Made by a program: the position numbers and the translations under genes. From the NCBI GenBank assembly GCA_945862385.1, contig CAMAXV010000002.1, positions 124,001 through 188,000 on the forward strand: 64,000 nucleotides of DNA, written 5' to 3'. The notes below the pieces were generated by a model. It did not search any database, had not been told where the DNA came from, and saw nothing but the letters and a program-made list of their open reading frames with translations. Positions 33,691 to 42,280 of the stretch are shown here, piece by piece. Origin of the DNA: Chitinophaga pinensis (lineage in GTDB: Bacteria; Bacteroidota; Bacteroidia; Chitinophagales; Chitinophagaceae). The stretch's first letter is position 1. Every line of letters starts with the position of its first letter.

Positions 33691-35175
33691 TCATTTACTT
33701 CCCAAAACACGCGCAACCAGATCCATGTGTTCAGTCCGGATATAGTACTCAAAGCTCCTTTTATCAAATTCTGAACGCTGTTTCTCAATGACGGGTTTCT
33801 TGTCTTTTGTAATCAGTCCCATCTTTTGATTGATAGACCCGATCAGGTCACTTCGCATTCTTTTCTGGATCTCGGCGGAGCGACTACTAGCACCGATGAC
33901 CTTGTTGATTTCTTCGATGGTGGTCAGTCGCTCCTCAGCGGAATACCGGTAGATGAAATCCAGCAGTAATCTTTCCTTTTGTTCCAGCAGATCAAGTAAC
34001 CTTGATGAACGAAACGTGACTACTTTTTCGTCTGGTGGTGTTTGTGTAGGTTGTTCAGCAACGGCTTGGGTGTTGGGCGCTGTATGGATTAATTTTTTTT
34101 CTGGCTCCTTTATTGGAAGCTCGCTATTGGGTATGGCTTTAATTGAATTTCTTTTCAACCTGAAATAATTTCCAAAGAAAAAACCGGCAAGCAATGCCAA
34201 TGAAACAAAAGCATAAGAACTGAAACCGGAAAGCTTTTCAAAAAAACCGGATTCAACAGGCTGATACACGGGTATTCCCATATCGGTTAGATCAGCACGT
34301 GAGATAGTAAGTGAATCATAACGGGCAGCATCCCGTGCCATATAAACTGTACTGTCGTAACAAAAGCTGATCAGGTTATCACTTGCCCGCAAGGATTTAT
34401 AGGTGATGGCTTGTAATTTGGATAAGACCTTGCTATTCAACCGGTAGTATCGGTTCCGTTGAATATCTGTTACCACACCATGCAAATCCAGGATACCCCA
34501 TGGAAGGAAACCAATCATTTCGTAGGCCGTATCCCGAAAGCGACCCAGCCGCTGCCATTCTCCATTCAGGATATCCAATGTATAAATATCCTTACCAATC
34601 TCAGTGTCCGTCTGATCTTTCAGGGTCTGAAAACCACTTTCACCCAAACCATTGATGATTAGTTTACCTGAAAGGGTATCCAGGTAATAGAAGTTGGCCC
34701 TGCCAACATCCCTCAATTTCCATGGGATATATAAGTTGGTTTTGACAGTATGCCATTCGCCTGCATCAAAGTTATAATCCCGAAGTACACCATTGGTCTG
34801 CCACAAACCATAGCCGCCAAATGAATATATATGGTCTCTGTAACTAAACTGAACGGAACCAAAATTGTAACCTGAAAAAAAGGTGGAATCCAATCTTTTC
34901 CAGCTACCCGAACCCGGCTGATACCCATAAACCCTTCCTGTACCCTGCGGAAGAATAAAAAGTCCGCTTTCAGACTTCACAATTCCATAACCGGATTCAT
35001 TGAAACCCTGAGGCAGATCAGCAATTAAAAAAGGTAGTTGGTGGCTATAACAGAATACCTGAATATTACCAGACAATGAAGCCAATCTATTCAGAATAAC
35101 TGGCTGGGTATCAGCCAGCAAAGTTGGTCCGTAACCAAAAATTAAAAGTAATATATAGAGTATTCTGAACGACAT
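33691..35175 (-). CDS. Membrane-anchored propeller protein with cytoplasmic helical/HTH-like domain
   Basis: 494 residues. A signal peptide (about 1-22, ILYILLLIFGYGPTLLA) precedes a kelch-like beta-propeller (about 25-300) with repeats such as LFILPQGTGRVYGYQPGSGS and YSFGGYGLWQTNGVLRDYN. A single membrane helix follows (about 318-338, YAFVSLALLAGFFFGNYF). The C-terminal 150 residues are highly charged and helical, with LLDLLEQKERLLLDFIYRYS, ERLTTIEEINKVIGASSRSA and a basic stretch. The order suggests an extracytoplasmic sensor linked to a cytoplasmic output, possibly DNA-binding. No named family was recognised, so function is inference. Confidence 0.75.
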   Translation of the reverse strand: MSFRILYILLLIFGYGPTLLADTQPVILNRLASLSGNIQVFCYSHQLPFLIADLPQGFNESGYGIVKSESGLFILPQGTGRVYGYQPGSGSWKRLDSTFFSGYNFGSVQFSYRDHIYSFGGYGLWQTNGVLRDYNFDAGEWHTVKTNLYIPWKLRDVGRANFYYLDTLSGKLIINGLGESGFQTLKDQTDTEIGKDIYTLDILNGEWQRLGRFRDTAYEMIGFLPWGILDLHGVVTDIQRNRYYRLNSKVLSKLQAITYKSLRASDNLISFCYDSTVYMARDAARYDSLTISRADLTDMGIPVYQPVESGFFEKLSGFSSYAFVSLALLAGFFFGNYFRLKRNSIKAIPNSELPIKEPEKKLIHTAPNTQAVAEQPTQTPPDEKVVTFRSSRLLDLLEQKERLLLDFIYRYSAEERLTTIEEINKVIGASSRSAEIQKRMRSDLIGSINQKMGLITKDKKPVIEKQRSEFDKRSFEYYIRTEHMDLVARVLGSK

Positions 35176-35325
35176 GCATCAGCAAAATGCACTATCAATC
35201 AGACACAACAAGGTGAAAAAAACAGAAAAAAAACGTTTTTTAACAGATTAGGTTATTCACTAATGTGTAGTAAATTGAAAACTAATTTATTGCGACAAAA
35301 AAACAAACTTATAAAATGTACCTAT

Positions 35326-36372
35326 TTATTCACCAATAATCTTTTTTACCTGTTTTATGATCATTTCTGGACTTATGTTCTGCATACAGGCATGGTCTCC
35401 ACGCCAGCAGTTTTTATTCCCAAAAACAGAACAGGGCCTGCATGAAAGGTCTGTTTGGATAGCATTGGCAGGATCCTGATTAAATCCATAAAAACCAGCA
35501 TATGGATGCGTAGGTCCCCAGATGGACACCACCGGTACATCCACAAGAGACGCGAGGTGCATGTTGGCTGAATCCATCGAAACCATTACTTTTAGCTTGC
35601 GCATTATTTCAAGTTCAGACTTAAATCCTACACCGAAAGTTATAGGAACAACAAATTTGAAATCTTTCTCCCACTGTTTGATCACCAGTTGTTCTGCCCG
35701 CGTACCGCCAAAGAAATGAATGCGGTATGGCTCCCGGTCAAAATATTTAACCACTTCCTTGAAACGGTCCAGGTTATACATTTTAGGAATATGCCTGGCA
35801 AATGGAGCAAAGCCAATGTGAATAGGTTCAGTAATATTCCATGCTTTATCAAACCACTGGGAATACTGTCCTCTTCCAAGGATATAATAGGATTCGGAAC
35901 TGATATTGCAACCCAGTTGGCGAAAAACATCTCCATAGCGACCCGTTGAGTGTGGAAGAGCTTTGAAAACCTTCTCTTCAGCTCTGGTCAAAGCCTTCTT
36001 TTCAAGCCGGCCCTTATGAATGAAGGCAGCCTGCTTCCCTGCTACCCACAACAGGAACCTGACTAGGTGGGTACGCAAAACACCATGTAAATCGGCAACA
36101 GCTTGAAATTCATAATGAGTATTCAGGTGATCATAAATCCGGTATATCCCCCTTATCCCCTTGTATTTTCCTTTCAGGTCGTATCCAGCGAACGTGAGTC
36201 TGTCGATACCACTAAAAATACCCTCCAGCCTGCTATCACTTACCATGATGATTTCAACGCCTGGATTTTCATCCAGCACCCTTTTCAAAACCGGCACAGT
36301 CATCGCCACATCTCCGAGGGCGGAAAAGCGCATAACGGCGATGGTTTTTATTTCAGGTTTCGTTTTACTCAT
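35326..36372 (-). CDS. Glycosyltransferase family 9 (heptosyltransferase-like)
   Basis: 348 residues of GT-B fold. The N-terminus IAVMRFSALGDVAMTVPVLK is the GT9 signature. The C-terminal donor site includes KVMVSMDSANMHLASLVDVP and VSIWGPTHPYAGFYGFNQ. A cysteine pair late in the protein (LSCRPCSVFGNKNCWRGDHA) is typical of Bacteroidota members. GT9 enzymes add heptose or related sugars to the lipopolysaccharide core. It overlaps the DUF4254 gene by 4 bp, a common pairing. Confidence 0.93.
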   Translation of the reverse strand: MSKTKPEIKTIAVMRFSALGDVAMTVPVLKRVLDENPGVEIIMVSDSRLEGIFSGIDRLTFAGYDLKGKYKGIRGIYRIYDHLNTHYEFQAVADLHGVLRTHLVRFLLWVAGKQAAFIHKGRLEKKALTRAEEKVFKALPHSTGRYGDVFRQLGCNISSESYYILGRGQYSQWFDKAWNITEPIHIGFAPFARHIPKMYNLDRFKEVVKYFDREPYRIHFFGGTRAEQLVIKQWEKDFKFVVPITFGVGFKSELEIMRKLKVMVSMDSANMHLASLVDVPVVSIWGPTHPYAGFYGFNQDPANAIQTDLSCRPCSVFGNKNCWRGDHACMQNISPEMIIKQVKKIIGE

Positions 36373-36977
36373 GATGTCTGCTTATACAGCACAGGGTTAA
36401 GCGCCGGATCATTGTACATCTTCATCTGGCGGTAGACTTTCATCCGCATCTTTCCTGCATCGAGGTCTTGCAGTAATTCATCTATTGACCCGGATAAGTC
36501 ATCCTGCTGCTCCAGCAAGACCCTCAGTTTTTGGCTGCACTTTTCCCGGTGAGCAGCATCAGCATCGCCTCTGTTCACCTCTTCCTGCATGTGCCATATT
36601 TTCAAAATGAGAATAGAAAGTCGGTCAATGGCCCAGGCAGGGCTCTCTGTATTCACACGGGCCTGCAAATCTGGTTTCACTGCAGCAAATGCTTCCAGAA
36701 AATGGTCGTCAATCTGCTCAACGAGGTCTGTCCGATCCTGATTGGATTTGTCAATCCTCCGCTTTAAAGCAAGCCCTGCAACAGGATCAATTTGTGGATC
36801 CCTTACAATGTCTTCCAGGTGCCACTGCACCGTATCGATATAATGTTTGCGGTAAAGCAGATGAGCAGCTGAACCATACTGATAAGGATTATATGCTTGT
36901 GCATCCACATCATTGTGCTGATGGAAATCACTTACACACCGGCGAAAGACCTCCAGGCAAAGTGTACTGTTAATCAT
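36369..36977 (-). CDS. DUF4254 domain protein
   Basis: 202 residues, mostly helical (RRCVSDFHQHNDVDAQAYNP, then HLLYRKHYIDTVQWHLEDIV, then LALKRRIDKSNQDRTDLVEQ). This matches DUF4254, a family of unknown function commonly found next to GT9 glycosyltransferases. Its last codons overlap the GT9 start by 4 bp, which implies coupled translation and a link to surface-glycan assembly. An exact -7 promoter box ends 4 bp before its ATG. Confidence 0.88.
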   Translation of the reverse strand: MINSTLCLEVFRRCVSDFHQHNDVDAQAYNPYQYGSAAHLLYRKHYIDTVQWHLEDIVRDPQIDPVAGLALKRRIDKSNQDRTDLVEQIDDHFLEAFAAVKPDLQARVNTESPAWAIDRLSILILKIWHMQEEVNRGDADAAHREKCSQKLRVLLEQQDDLSGSIDELLQDLDAGKMRMKVYRQMKMYNDPALNPVLYKQTS

Positions 36978-36981
36978 GGCG

Positions 36982-36989
36982 CAAAAGTA
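36982..36989 (-). promoter_or_regulatory. -7 box of the DUF4254-GT9 operon
   Basis: Exact TACTTTTG on the minus strand, with only 4 bp (CGCC) between it and the ATG at 36977. This implies a leaderless or near-leaderless mRNA. Confidence 0.45.
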
Positions 36990-37001
36990 CAGAATATAGG
37001 C

Positions 37002-37778
37002 TTATGCTAACTTTTTCGGAACCCTGATGAGGATGGTAATCGTCAAAGCCAGCAGGATACACACCCCAATAGCAGCAGTGATACCAACATTACGCGCCTG
37101 TGTTACCTGCGCTGAGTAGATGCCATAGAAGGCCCATGACAAAACAAAACCATAAGCAGGCTCCTTGCGTTTACCTACCATGACTATACCCAGCAAAATA
37201 GCAATACAAATCATGATAATACTCCATACCTGTGGCTGAAGGAAACCGCCCTGCCATCCAAATCCAACCAGTAAAGCGGTGGTATTGGCAATGGTGGCTA
37301 CTGAAATCCAGGCGAGGTAAACCACAAAAGCATGGTATACCCAGATACGGTGAAAGACAGGCATTTGATTTTTCAAAGGCTTGAGGAGCAGGTACATCCT
37401 GATCAGCAACAGCAAAAAAGCAAGCATCAGCAGCAAGGAGGTAGCCAGGTAAAGATGATGCCAGACGAGCACCCAGCCTGCATTGATGACACAGGTTAAC
37501 CAGAACCAGGGACTGGCTTTCTGGATAGCCTCACCGGCAGTTGCATCAAATTTTCCGAACCCTGCAAAAAAGGAAATAAACACAAATCCCGTCAGGATGA
37601 AATAAATCACGCCCCATATACCGAAAGTAAATCCTGCCGGCACAAAAAAATTGGGATAGAAAGCCGATACTTGTCCGGTATTGTAACCATTAATGGGCAA
37701 AATATTAGCCAATGCATTCACAGTAACTACCCCTGCAAACAGCAGGAGATTCAGAAATGGTGTGATTTTTTTGTTCAT
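37002..37778 (-). CDS. TspO/MBR-like tryptophan-rich membrane protein
   Basis: 258 residues from ATG 37778, with about seven to eight membrane helices. It contains FFVPAGFTFGIWGVIYFILT, close to the PPxxFxxxWxxLY pattern of TspO, and tryptophans in WFWLTCVINAGWVLVWHHLY. It is longer than classical TspO (about 160 residues), as in the extended bacterial branch usually annotated as tryptophan-rich sensory protein. TspO proteins bind porphyrins; the role of this branch is unknown. Tandem repeats lie directly upstream. Confidence 0.75.
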   Translation of the reverse strand: MNKKITPFLNLLLFAGVVTVNALANILPINGYNTGQVSAFYPNFFVPAGFTFGIWGVIYFILTGFVFISFFAGFGKFDATAGEAIQKASPWFWLTCVINAGWVLVWHHLYLATSLLLMLAFLLLLIRMYLLLKPLKNQMPVFHRIWVYHAFVVYLAWISVATIANTTALLVGFGWQGGFLQPQVWSIIMICIAILLGIVMVGKRKEPAYGFVLSWAFYGIYSAQVTQARNVGITAAIGVCILLALTITILIRVPKKLA

Positions 37779-37827
37779 ATTGTTTGATTGTAACAAATTC
37801 TACAGAGTAAAGTTTCAGTCCACCACC

Positions 37828-38110
37828 CTCGTGCCTTGTGCCCTGACTTGAAATACATGAGTTGAGAGAAATTAGTTGAGAGTTGAGAAATAAACTCACT
37901 CAACTTAATTCTTTCAACTTGTCTTTGTGCCCAGCCTTCGGCTGGCAAGCTCGTGCCTTGTGCCCTGACTTGAAATACATGAGTTGAGAGAAATTAGTTG
38001 AGAGTTGAGAAATAAACTCACTCAACTTAATTCTTTCAACTTGCATTTGTGCCCAGCCTTCGGCTGGCAAGCTCGTGCCTTGTGCCTTGTGCCTCGTCCC
38101 TGGCTGTTTA
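37828..38110. repeat. 122-bp tandem direct repeat, two full copies plus a partial third
   Basis: Copy 1 is 37828-37949, copy 2 is 37950-38071 (about two differences), and a third copy begins at 38072 and breaks off after about 15 bases. Each unit starts CTCGTGCCTTGTGCC and holds an AGTTGAG...CTCAACT inverted repeat. Each unit ends with a stable hairpin, CCAGCC-TTC-GGCTGG, inside TTTGTGCCCAGCCTTCGGC. No open frame of note runs through it. It separates the TspO-like gene (upstream side) from the GMC oxidoreductase stop codon. The 332-bp gap 37779-38110 holds nothing else that I can see. Confidence 0.9.
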
Positions 38111-39805
38111 TCACAACTCCCCCTTCTTCATCTCCCCCATCGCATAATCTGCTGCCCGGGCTGTGAGCGCCATATAGGTCAGGGATGGATTTTGGGTGGA
38201 TGTTGATGTCATACAGGCGCCATCGGTCACAAACACATTCTTGCAATGGTGCAACTGGTTCCACTTGTTGAGCAGGGATGTTTTGGAATCAAGCCCCATC
38301 CTTACGCCACCCATTTCGTGGATATCCAGTCCGGGTGCTTGTTTGGAGTCGGTTGTCTTGATATCGTAAAACCCTGCCTTTTCAAACATTTCCGTAAGCT
38401 GTTCCTGGTAGTCCTTCACCATCTTATCGTCGTTAGCATCATAATCAATACTGATGTTCAGCAGCGGCATACCCCAGGCATCTTTCTGGTCCGGACTCAG
38501 GGAAACATAATTGGTTTCCTTGGGAATGGTTTCTCCCATCATGTGCGAGCCCACGCTCCAGTCTCCGTATTCCTTTTTTTCGAGGTTATTTTTCAGTTCC
38601 TCTCCGAAGCCCTCGGTATCCCTTTTCAAGCCCCTGTTGGCAGAAAATCCGGCCGCATAACCCCTTAAGAAGTCTGTCTCCTGCTTGTAAACATTCCTGA
38701 AACGGGGAATGTATGCACTGGTATGGGAACGACCATCTGTTTTTTTGTCGAGGTGACCATTGTATTTCCCGGAAACCCTGGCTCGGTAATTGTGAAAGGC
38801 CACATATTTGCCAAGCAGACCGCTATCGTTACCCAGTCCATTTGGAAACCGCGAAGATGTGGAGTTGAGGAGGATGAGGTTGGTATTCAGTGCGGCTGCA
38901 TTCACGAAGATGATACGTGCAAAATATTCTGTAGCAGCCTGGGTTTTCGCATCTATCACCCGAACGCCTGTTGCCTTACCTGCCTTATCGTCGTAGATGA
39001 TAGAATGCACTATAGCGTCAGAACGCATGGTTAGGTTTCCAGTTTTCTCTGCCCAGGGGAGGGTAACGGAGTTGGAGCTGAAATAACCACCAAACGGACA
39101 ACCACGCTGACACAGATTTCTTTTCTGACACTGCGCACGGCCTTGTTTCAGATGGATTTCCTGAGGCTGCGTGAGATGCGCGCATCTATCGTAAACGATA
39201 TGGCGGTTGGTGTAATTCTTTTTGACGAAATCACTGAAGTAGTTCTCTACACAATTCAGGTCCAGCGGAGGCAGGAACTCACCGTCTGGCAAGATATCCA
39301 GGTTATCCCTGTTACCGGAGATGCCGGCAAATTTCTCTACATAACTATACCAGGGAGCAATGTCTTTGTAGCGGATGGGCCAATCTACCGCATAGCCATC
39401 ACGGGCTGGACCTTCAAAATCAAATTCACTCCAGCGCTGTGTTTGCCGCGCCCACATGAGCGACTTACCACCTGTCTGATAGCCCCGTATCCAGTCGAAC
39501 GGCTTCTCCTGCACATACGGATGCTCATTGTCCTTTACAAAAAAATGCATGGCATCTTCCCGGAAGGCGTAGCATTTGCTGATCACGGGGTTAGCGTCTT
39601 TGATATCCTGCGGCACTTCGTTCCGGTGCGGAAATTCCCAGGGCATCATATTGGTGGTTGGATAATCTTTCAGGTGTTTCACTTCACGGCCCCGCTCCAG
39701 CACAAGGGTTTTGAGACCTTTTTCAGTGAATTCCTTGGCACCCCAGCCGCCGCTGAGTCCTGATCCGATGACGATGACGTCGAAAGTATTTGTTGTGGAA
39801 GGCAT
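38111..39805 (-). CDS. GMC family oxidoreductase
   Basis: 564-residue flavoprotein. The FAD-binding motif is VIGSGLSGGWGAKEF near the N-terminus, and the C-terminal GMC region ends TSTSTQNPSLTYMALTARAA. A cysteine-rich segment (KRNLCQRGCPFGG) and a conserved HEMGGVRMG are typical of the gluconate/sorbitol-dehydrogenase-like Bacteroidota branch. It should oxidise a sugar or polyol and pass electrons to a membrane partner. The small-subunit gene lies 137 bp upstream in the same direction, so the two probably form a complex. No cytochrome partner is encoded nearby. Confidence 0.93.
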   Translation of the reverse strand: MPSTTNTFDVIVIGSGLSGGWGAKEFTEKGLKTLVLERGREVKHLKDYPTTNMMPWEFPHRNEVPQDIKDANPVISKCYAFREDAMHFFVKDNEHPYVQEKPFDWIRGYQTGGKSLMWARQTQRWSEFDFEGPARDGYAVDWPIRYKDIAPWYSYVEKFAGISGNRDNLDILPDGEFLPPLDLNCVENYFSDFVKKNYTNRHIVYDRCAHLTQPQEIHLKQGRAQCQKRNLCQRGCPFGGYFSSNSVTLPWAEKTGNLTMRSDAIVHSIIYDDKAGKATGVRVIDAKTQAATEYFARIIFVNAAALNTNLILLNSTSSRFPNGLGNDSGLLGKYVAFHNYRARVSGKYNGHLDKKTDGRSHTSAYIPRFRNVYKQETDFLRGYAAGFSANRGLKRDTEGFGEELKNNLEKKEYGDWSVGSHMMGETIPKETNYVSLSPDQKDAWGMPLLNISIDYDANDDKMVKDYQEQLTEMFEKAGFYDIKTTDSKQAPGLDIHEMGGVRMGLDSKTSLLNKWNQLHHCKNVFVTDGACMTSTSTQNPSLTYMALTARAADYAMGEMKKGEL

Positions 39806-39942
39806 TTTATGTAGTTGAGAGTGGAGAGTTGAAAGAGTTGAGATGAAGAATTATCCTCTAGCAGAATTTGAAAATACAAGGTTAAAATGTCGTTTCTCTA
39901 AACTATAAACTTATATCTTTCAAGTCTTGCCAAAATAAAGTT

Positions 39943-40473
39943 CTAAACAGAAACACAACCGTGGTAGCGGCCGGGAACCAACTCATAAACCTGAACCTTT
40001 GTAAGAAAAAATTCAGATGCGGTATATGATTGGATTGTCAGTCCCTTGGTGGTGTTGAAGAAAGCCATCAGATCAGATTCCTTATCAGCCGAAGCCAGCA
40101 AGGCGTTCAGAATTTTCTTACGGTCTTCCGTTGAGGCTGTGGCGAAGTCCTTGTTTCCGGTTGACTGACAAAAGGCCTTGAAATCAGACAGTCCCTTTAT
40201 AAATTTATCCTGATCGGCTTTTGTTCTGCAGTCGTCCACCATAGTCAGGACAAAAAGGTGAGAGGAGAGTTCCTTGGCACCCGGTGTGGTTGTTTTCGGA
40301 AGGATGGCTTCACAGAGTGCTGCCAGGAGGGTTTCATCTGCACCGGTGATGGTAATTTTTTTAAGCAGGATGGATGATTTGCTTCGATCGCTCATGCAGG
40401 ATGGCACCAGTGCCATGGCGGCGGAAGCAAAAACCAGGGCTTTAAGTGCACTACGGCGGGAGTATGGTTGCAT
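39943..40473 (-). CDS. Gluconate 2-dehydrogenase subunit 3 family protein
   Basis: 176 residues. The N-terminus has a Tat-like RR motif (MQPYSRRSALKALVFASA) followed by a cysteine (VPSCMSD), so it may be a lipoprotein exported folded. The family pattern is GADETLLAALCEAILPKTTT and a C-terminus ending VYELVPGRYHGCVSV, as in the paralogue at 26054-26623. It is the likely small partner of the GMC oxidoreductase encoded downstream. It may guide export of, or anchor, the flavoprotein. Confidence 0.9.
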   Translation of the reverse strand: MQPYSRRSALKALVFASAAMALVPSCMSDRSKSSILLKKITITGADETLLAALCEAILPKTTTPGAKELSSHLFVLTMVDDCRTKADQDKFIKGLSDFKAFCQSTGNKDFATASTEDRKKILNALLASADKESDLMAFFNTTKGLTIQSYTASEFFLTKVQVYELVPGRYHGCVSV

Positions 40474-40502
40474 ATATGGCTCAGTTGAGCCTACAATTTA
40501 AT

Positions 40503-40528
40503 GAAAAAGCCACACAAAAAGTGTGGCT
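40503..40528 (-). terminator. Intrinsic terminator
   Basis: AGCCACAC and GTGTGGCT (40508-40515, 40521-40528) form a perfect 8-bp stem with a 5-nt loop. On the minus strand five T residues follow. It should stop transcription of the small-gene group at 40637-41624 before the dehydrogenase genes. Confidence 0.75.
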
Positions 40529-40636
40529 CGTTCATAGGTTGGCTACTAATCATTGCTTAACCTAACTGATCTACCTATAATTTCCTTCAAAAAAATGTGG
40601 GGCAGAATTCTTAGAAATCTATAGGCTTAAATAGGA

Positions 40637-40867
40637 CTAGATTTTTTCAGCTGATTCGTAGATAGATTTTAAATCTACTTTGGTCTCTTCTTTGCTGTTA
40701 TTTTGTTTTTCCAACAGAATGGCAATGGTATATAACAGCTTGGCCATTTTGCGGGAGTTAGTATGAATATGAAATAGGAAGTAAAACATACTGATTATAT
40801 ATCCTATGGACAAGATGATAAACCAATCATTGCTAACTGGCATTTCGAGAAGGAAAAAGAACTTCAT
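40637..40867 (-). CDS. Small single-helix membrane protein
   Basis: 76 residues with one long hydrophobic stretch (WFIILSIGYIISMFYFLFHI) and a charged C-terminus (EKQNNSKEETKVDLKSIYES). No family was recognised. It is the last of three small minus-strand genes of AT-rich composition and is followed by a terminator, which supports a real gene. Confidence 0.55.
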   Translation of the reverse strand: MKFFFLLEMPVSNDWFIILSIGYIISMFYFLFHIHTNSRKMAKLLYTIAILLEKQNNSKEETKVDLKSIYESAEKI

Positions 40868-40956
40868 ATTTCAAATTTTAGGTTTATCGATAATTAATGA
40901 AGACTGAGAAAAGTACGATCATTGTCTTTCTACAATACTTAGATTAAGAGGTAGAT

Positions 40957-41283
40957 TTAAAAACTACATTGTGGATGATTTTTATTGTTTTTGCTAATCC
41001 AAAATCTGGCTTCACCTCTACAATCTTTTGAACAGCTTGCACATTGGTTGTAATATGGATAAGTAACAAATCCACAATTTTCACAAATCAATGAATTTAC
41101 ATTACCCATAGTCTTACACCATATCAATTGATCTTGTCCACAATCAGAACACCAAAAATTTGTTGACTGACTACATAGTGGACAATCATAACGAATATTA
41201 GTATCGATATTTTCAACTTCCTGATTGCAGGATTGACAGAAAACAATCACTGTGACAATAATTATATTCCTTAGCGTAAACAT
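40957..41283 (-). CDS. Cysteine-rich zinc-ribbon-like protein, possible lipoprotein
   Basis: 108 residues with 13 cysteines. An N-terminal hydrophobic segment ends IVFCQSCNQ, so Cys19 may be lipidated. The mature part has CPLC, CSDC, CENC and CASC pairs (residues 34-84), arranged like two zinc ribbons, and a further CRGEARFWISK region. Zinc ribbons behind an export signal are unusual. No named family was recognised. Base composition is richer in A and T than the flanking genes. Confidence 0.6.
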   Translation of the reverse strand: MFTLRNIIIVTVIVFCQSCNQEVENIDTNIRYDCPLCSQSTNFWCSDCGQDQLIWCKTMGNVNSLICENCGFVTYPYYNQCASCSKDCRGEARFWISKNNKNHPQCSF

Positions 41284-41342
41284 GCTATAACCTTTTAATT
41301 GCCAATTGTACAGTAGTTTGAATTTGCAAATTGGATCAAAAT

Positions 41343-41624
41343 TTACTGTTTTACCTCTTCTTCAATAAGATTACCACTTTCATCAATTGAAATACGCAAT
41401 CTAGAATCTTTCTTTGCCATCAAAAAGATAATAATCCATATTAAGGCATATAATCCACATGTTAAAAGTGTTATTATCCCGTGTAATGTATGGTTCACCT
41501 TATCTCCCTCTTTTTTAAGCACTGCAATAAGATTTTCAGCATTCTTATCTACTACGGTGTAACCTTCCAACGCCTTTGTTGAAATGTAATTGTCAAATCT
41601 TTTTTTTCTTTCTAAATTTTCCAT
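41343..41624 (-). CDS. Small membrane protein of unknown function
   Basis: 93 residues. A soluble N-terminal part (KALEGYTVVDKNAENLIAVL) precedes one hydrophobic hairpin (IITLLTCGLYALIWIIIFLM) and a polar tail. This resembles small Bacteroidota membrane proteins that sense or hold a ligand domain next to a short membrane hairpin. No name can be given. It is the first of the three small minus-strand genes. Confidence 0.6.
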   Translation of the reverse strand: MENLERKKRFDNYISTKALEGYTVVDKNAENLIAVLKKEGDKVNHTLHGIITLLTCGLYALIWIIIFLMAKKDSRLRISIDESGNLIEEEVKQ

Positions 41625-41778
41625 TGTGATTATCTAGGTTTCCTACTCCTATGGCTTTTCGGATTTAGCCCCGTTTGATTGGTTTCTGGACTCCAACTTA
41701 TTTTCATTATTTCAAATTTATTGTCTTTTTGCTAATAAACTATCATATAGAAAATAAAAATATGTGTCTATTGCATAG

Positions 41779-42129
41779 GTGAAAAAACAGAAAGAACACT
41801 TGGGTGAAAGAATCAAGCGGCTGCGGGCTTTCAGGGGTATGACCCAGGAAGAACTGGCAGAGGCCCTGGGTAAAACCCGTTCACTGGTTTCCTTCCTCGA
41901 ACGTACTGGAAAGGTTAACAAATATACCCTTCAGGAGATTGCAGGCATCCTGAAAACAACTCCTGATGAACTGGAATCCGGCATCACACTGGAAGAAGAC
42001 AGCACCATAAATTATACAAATACAGAAGATTCTCAGCTGATCATTCAACTCCGGGAAGAAATTGCTTTTCTCAAGGAAACCATTCAGCACCAGTGGCAAT
42101 TGTTGAAGGAATTGTCGAAAAGCAAATGA
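41779..42129 (+). CDS. XRE family helix-turn-helix regulator
   Basis: 116 residues from GTG 41779. The HTH is ERIKRLRAFRGMTQEELAEA followed by LGKTRSLVSFLERTGKVNKY (about residues 9-50). The C-terminal part ends in a predicted coiled coil (IIQLREEIAFLKETIQHQWQ) suited to dimerisation. It is divergent from the small membrane-protein genes. Such short regulators are common in accessory regions; a target cannot be named. Confidence 0.88.
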   Translation: MKKQKEHLGERIKRLRAFRGMTQEELAEALGKTRSLVSFLERTGKVNKYTLQEIAGILKTTPDELESGITLEEDSTINYTNTEDSQLIIQLREEIAFLKETIQHQWQLLKELSKSK

Positions 42130-42280
42130 TAGGCAAACTAATTGTTACAAACTATTTTTAAGTTGAGGGTTTAAAGTTGAGAGCGTTTATAACAGTTAAC
42201 TACTTACTCTCAAATTGCCTTTCTCCCTTGTCCCTCCGAATTACCCCGTCCCTCTGTATTAATTTGTCCCTTCCGCAGAA

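Noticed and set aside
35224-35246. AAAAAACGTTTTTT palindrome between the GT9 and propeller genes
   Set aside because: It is AT-only except for its centre, with no loop; too weak to call a terminator or site.
37828-38110. Possible CRISPR array or tandem small RNA genes
   Set aside because: Units of 122 bp have no spacers, and no promoter-like box precedes each unit.
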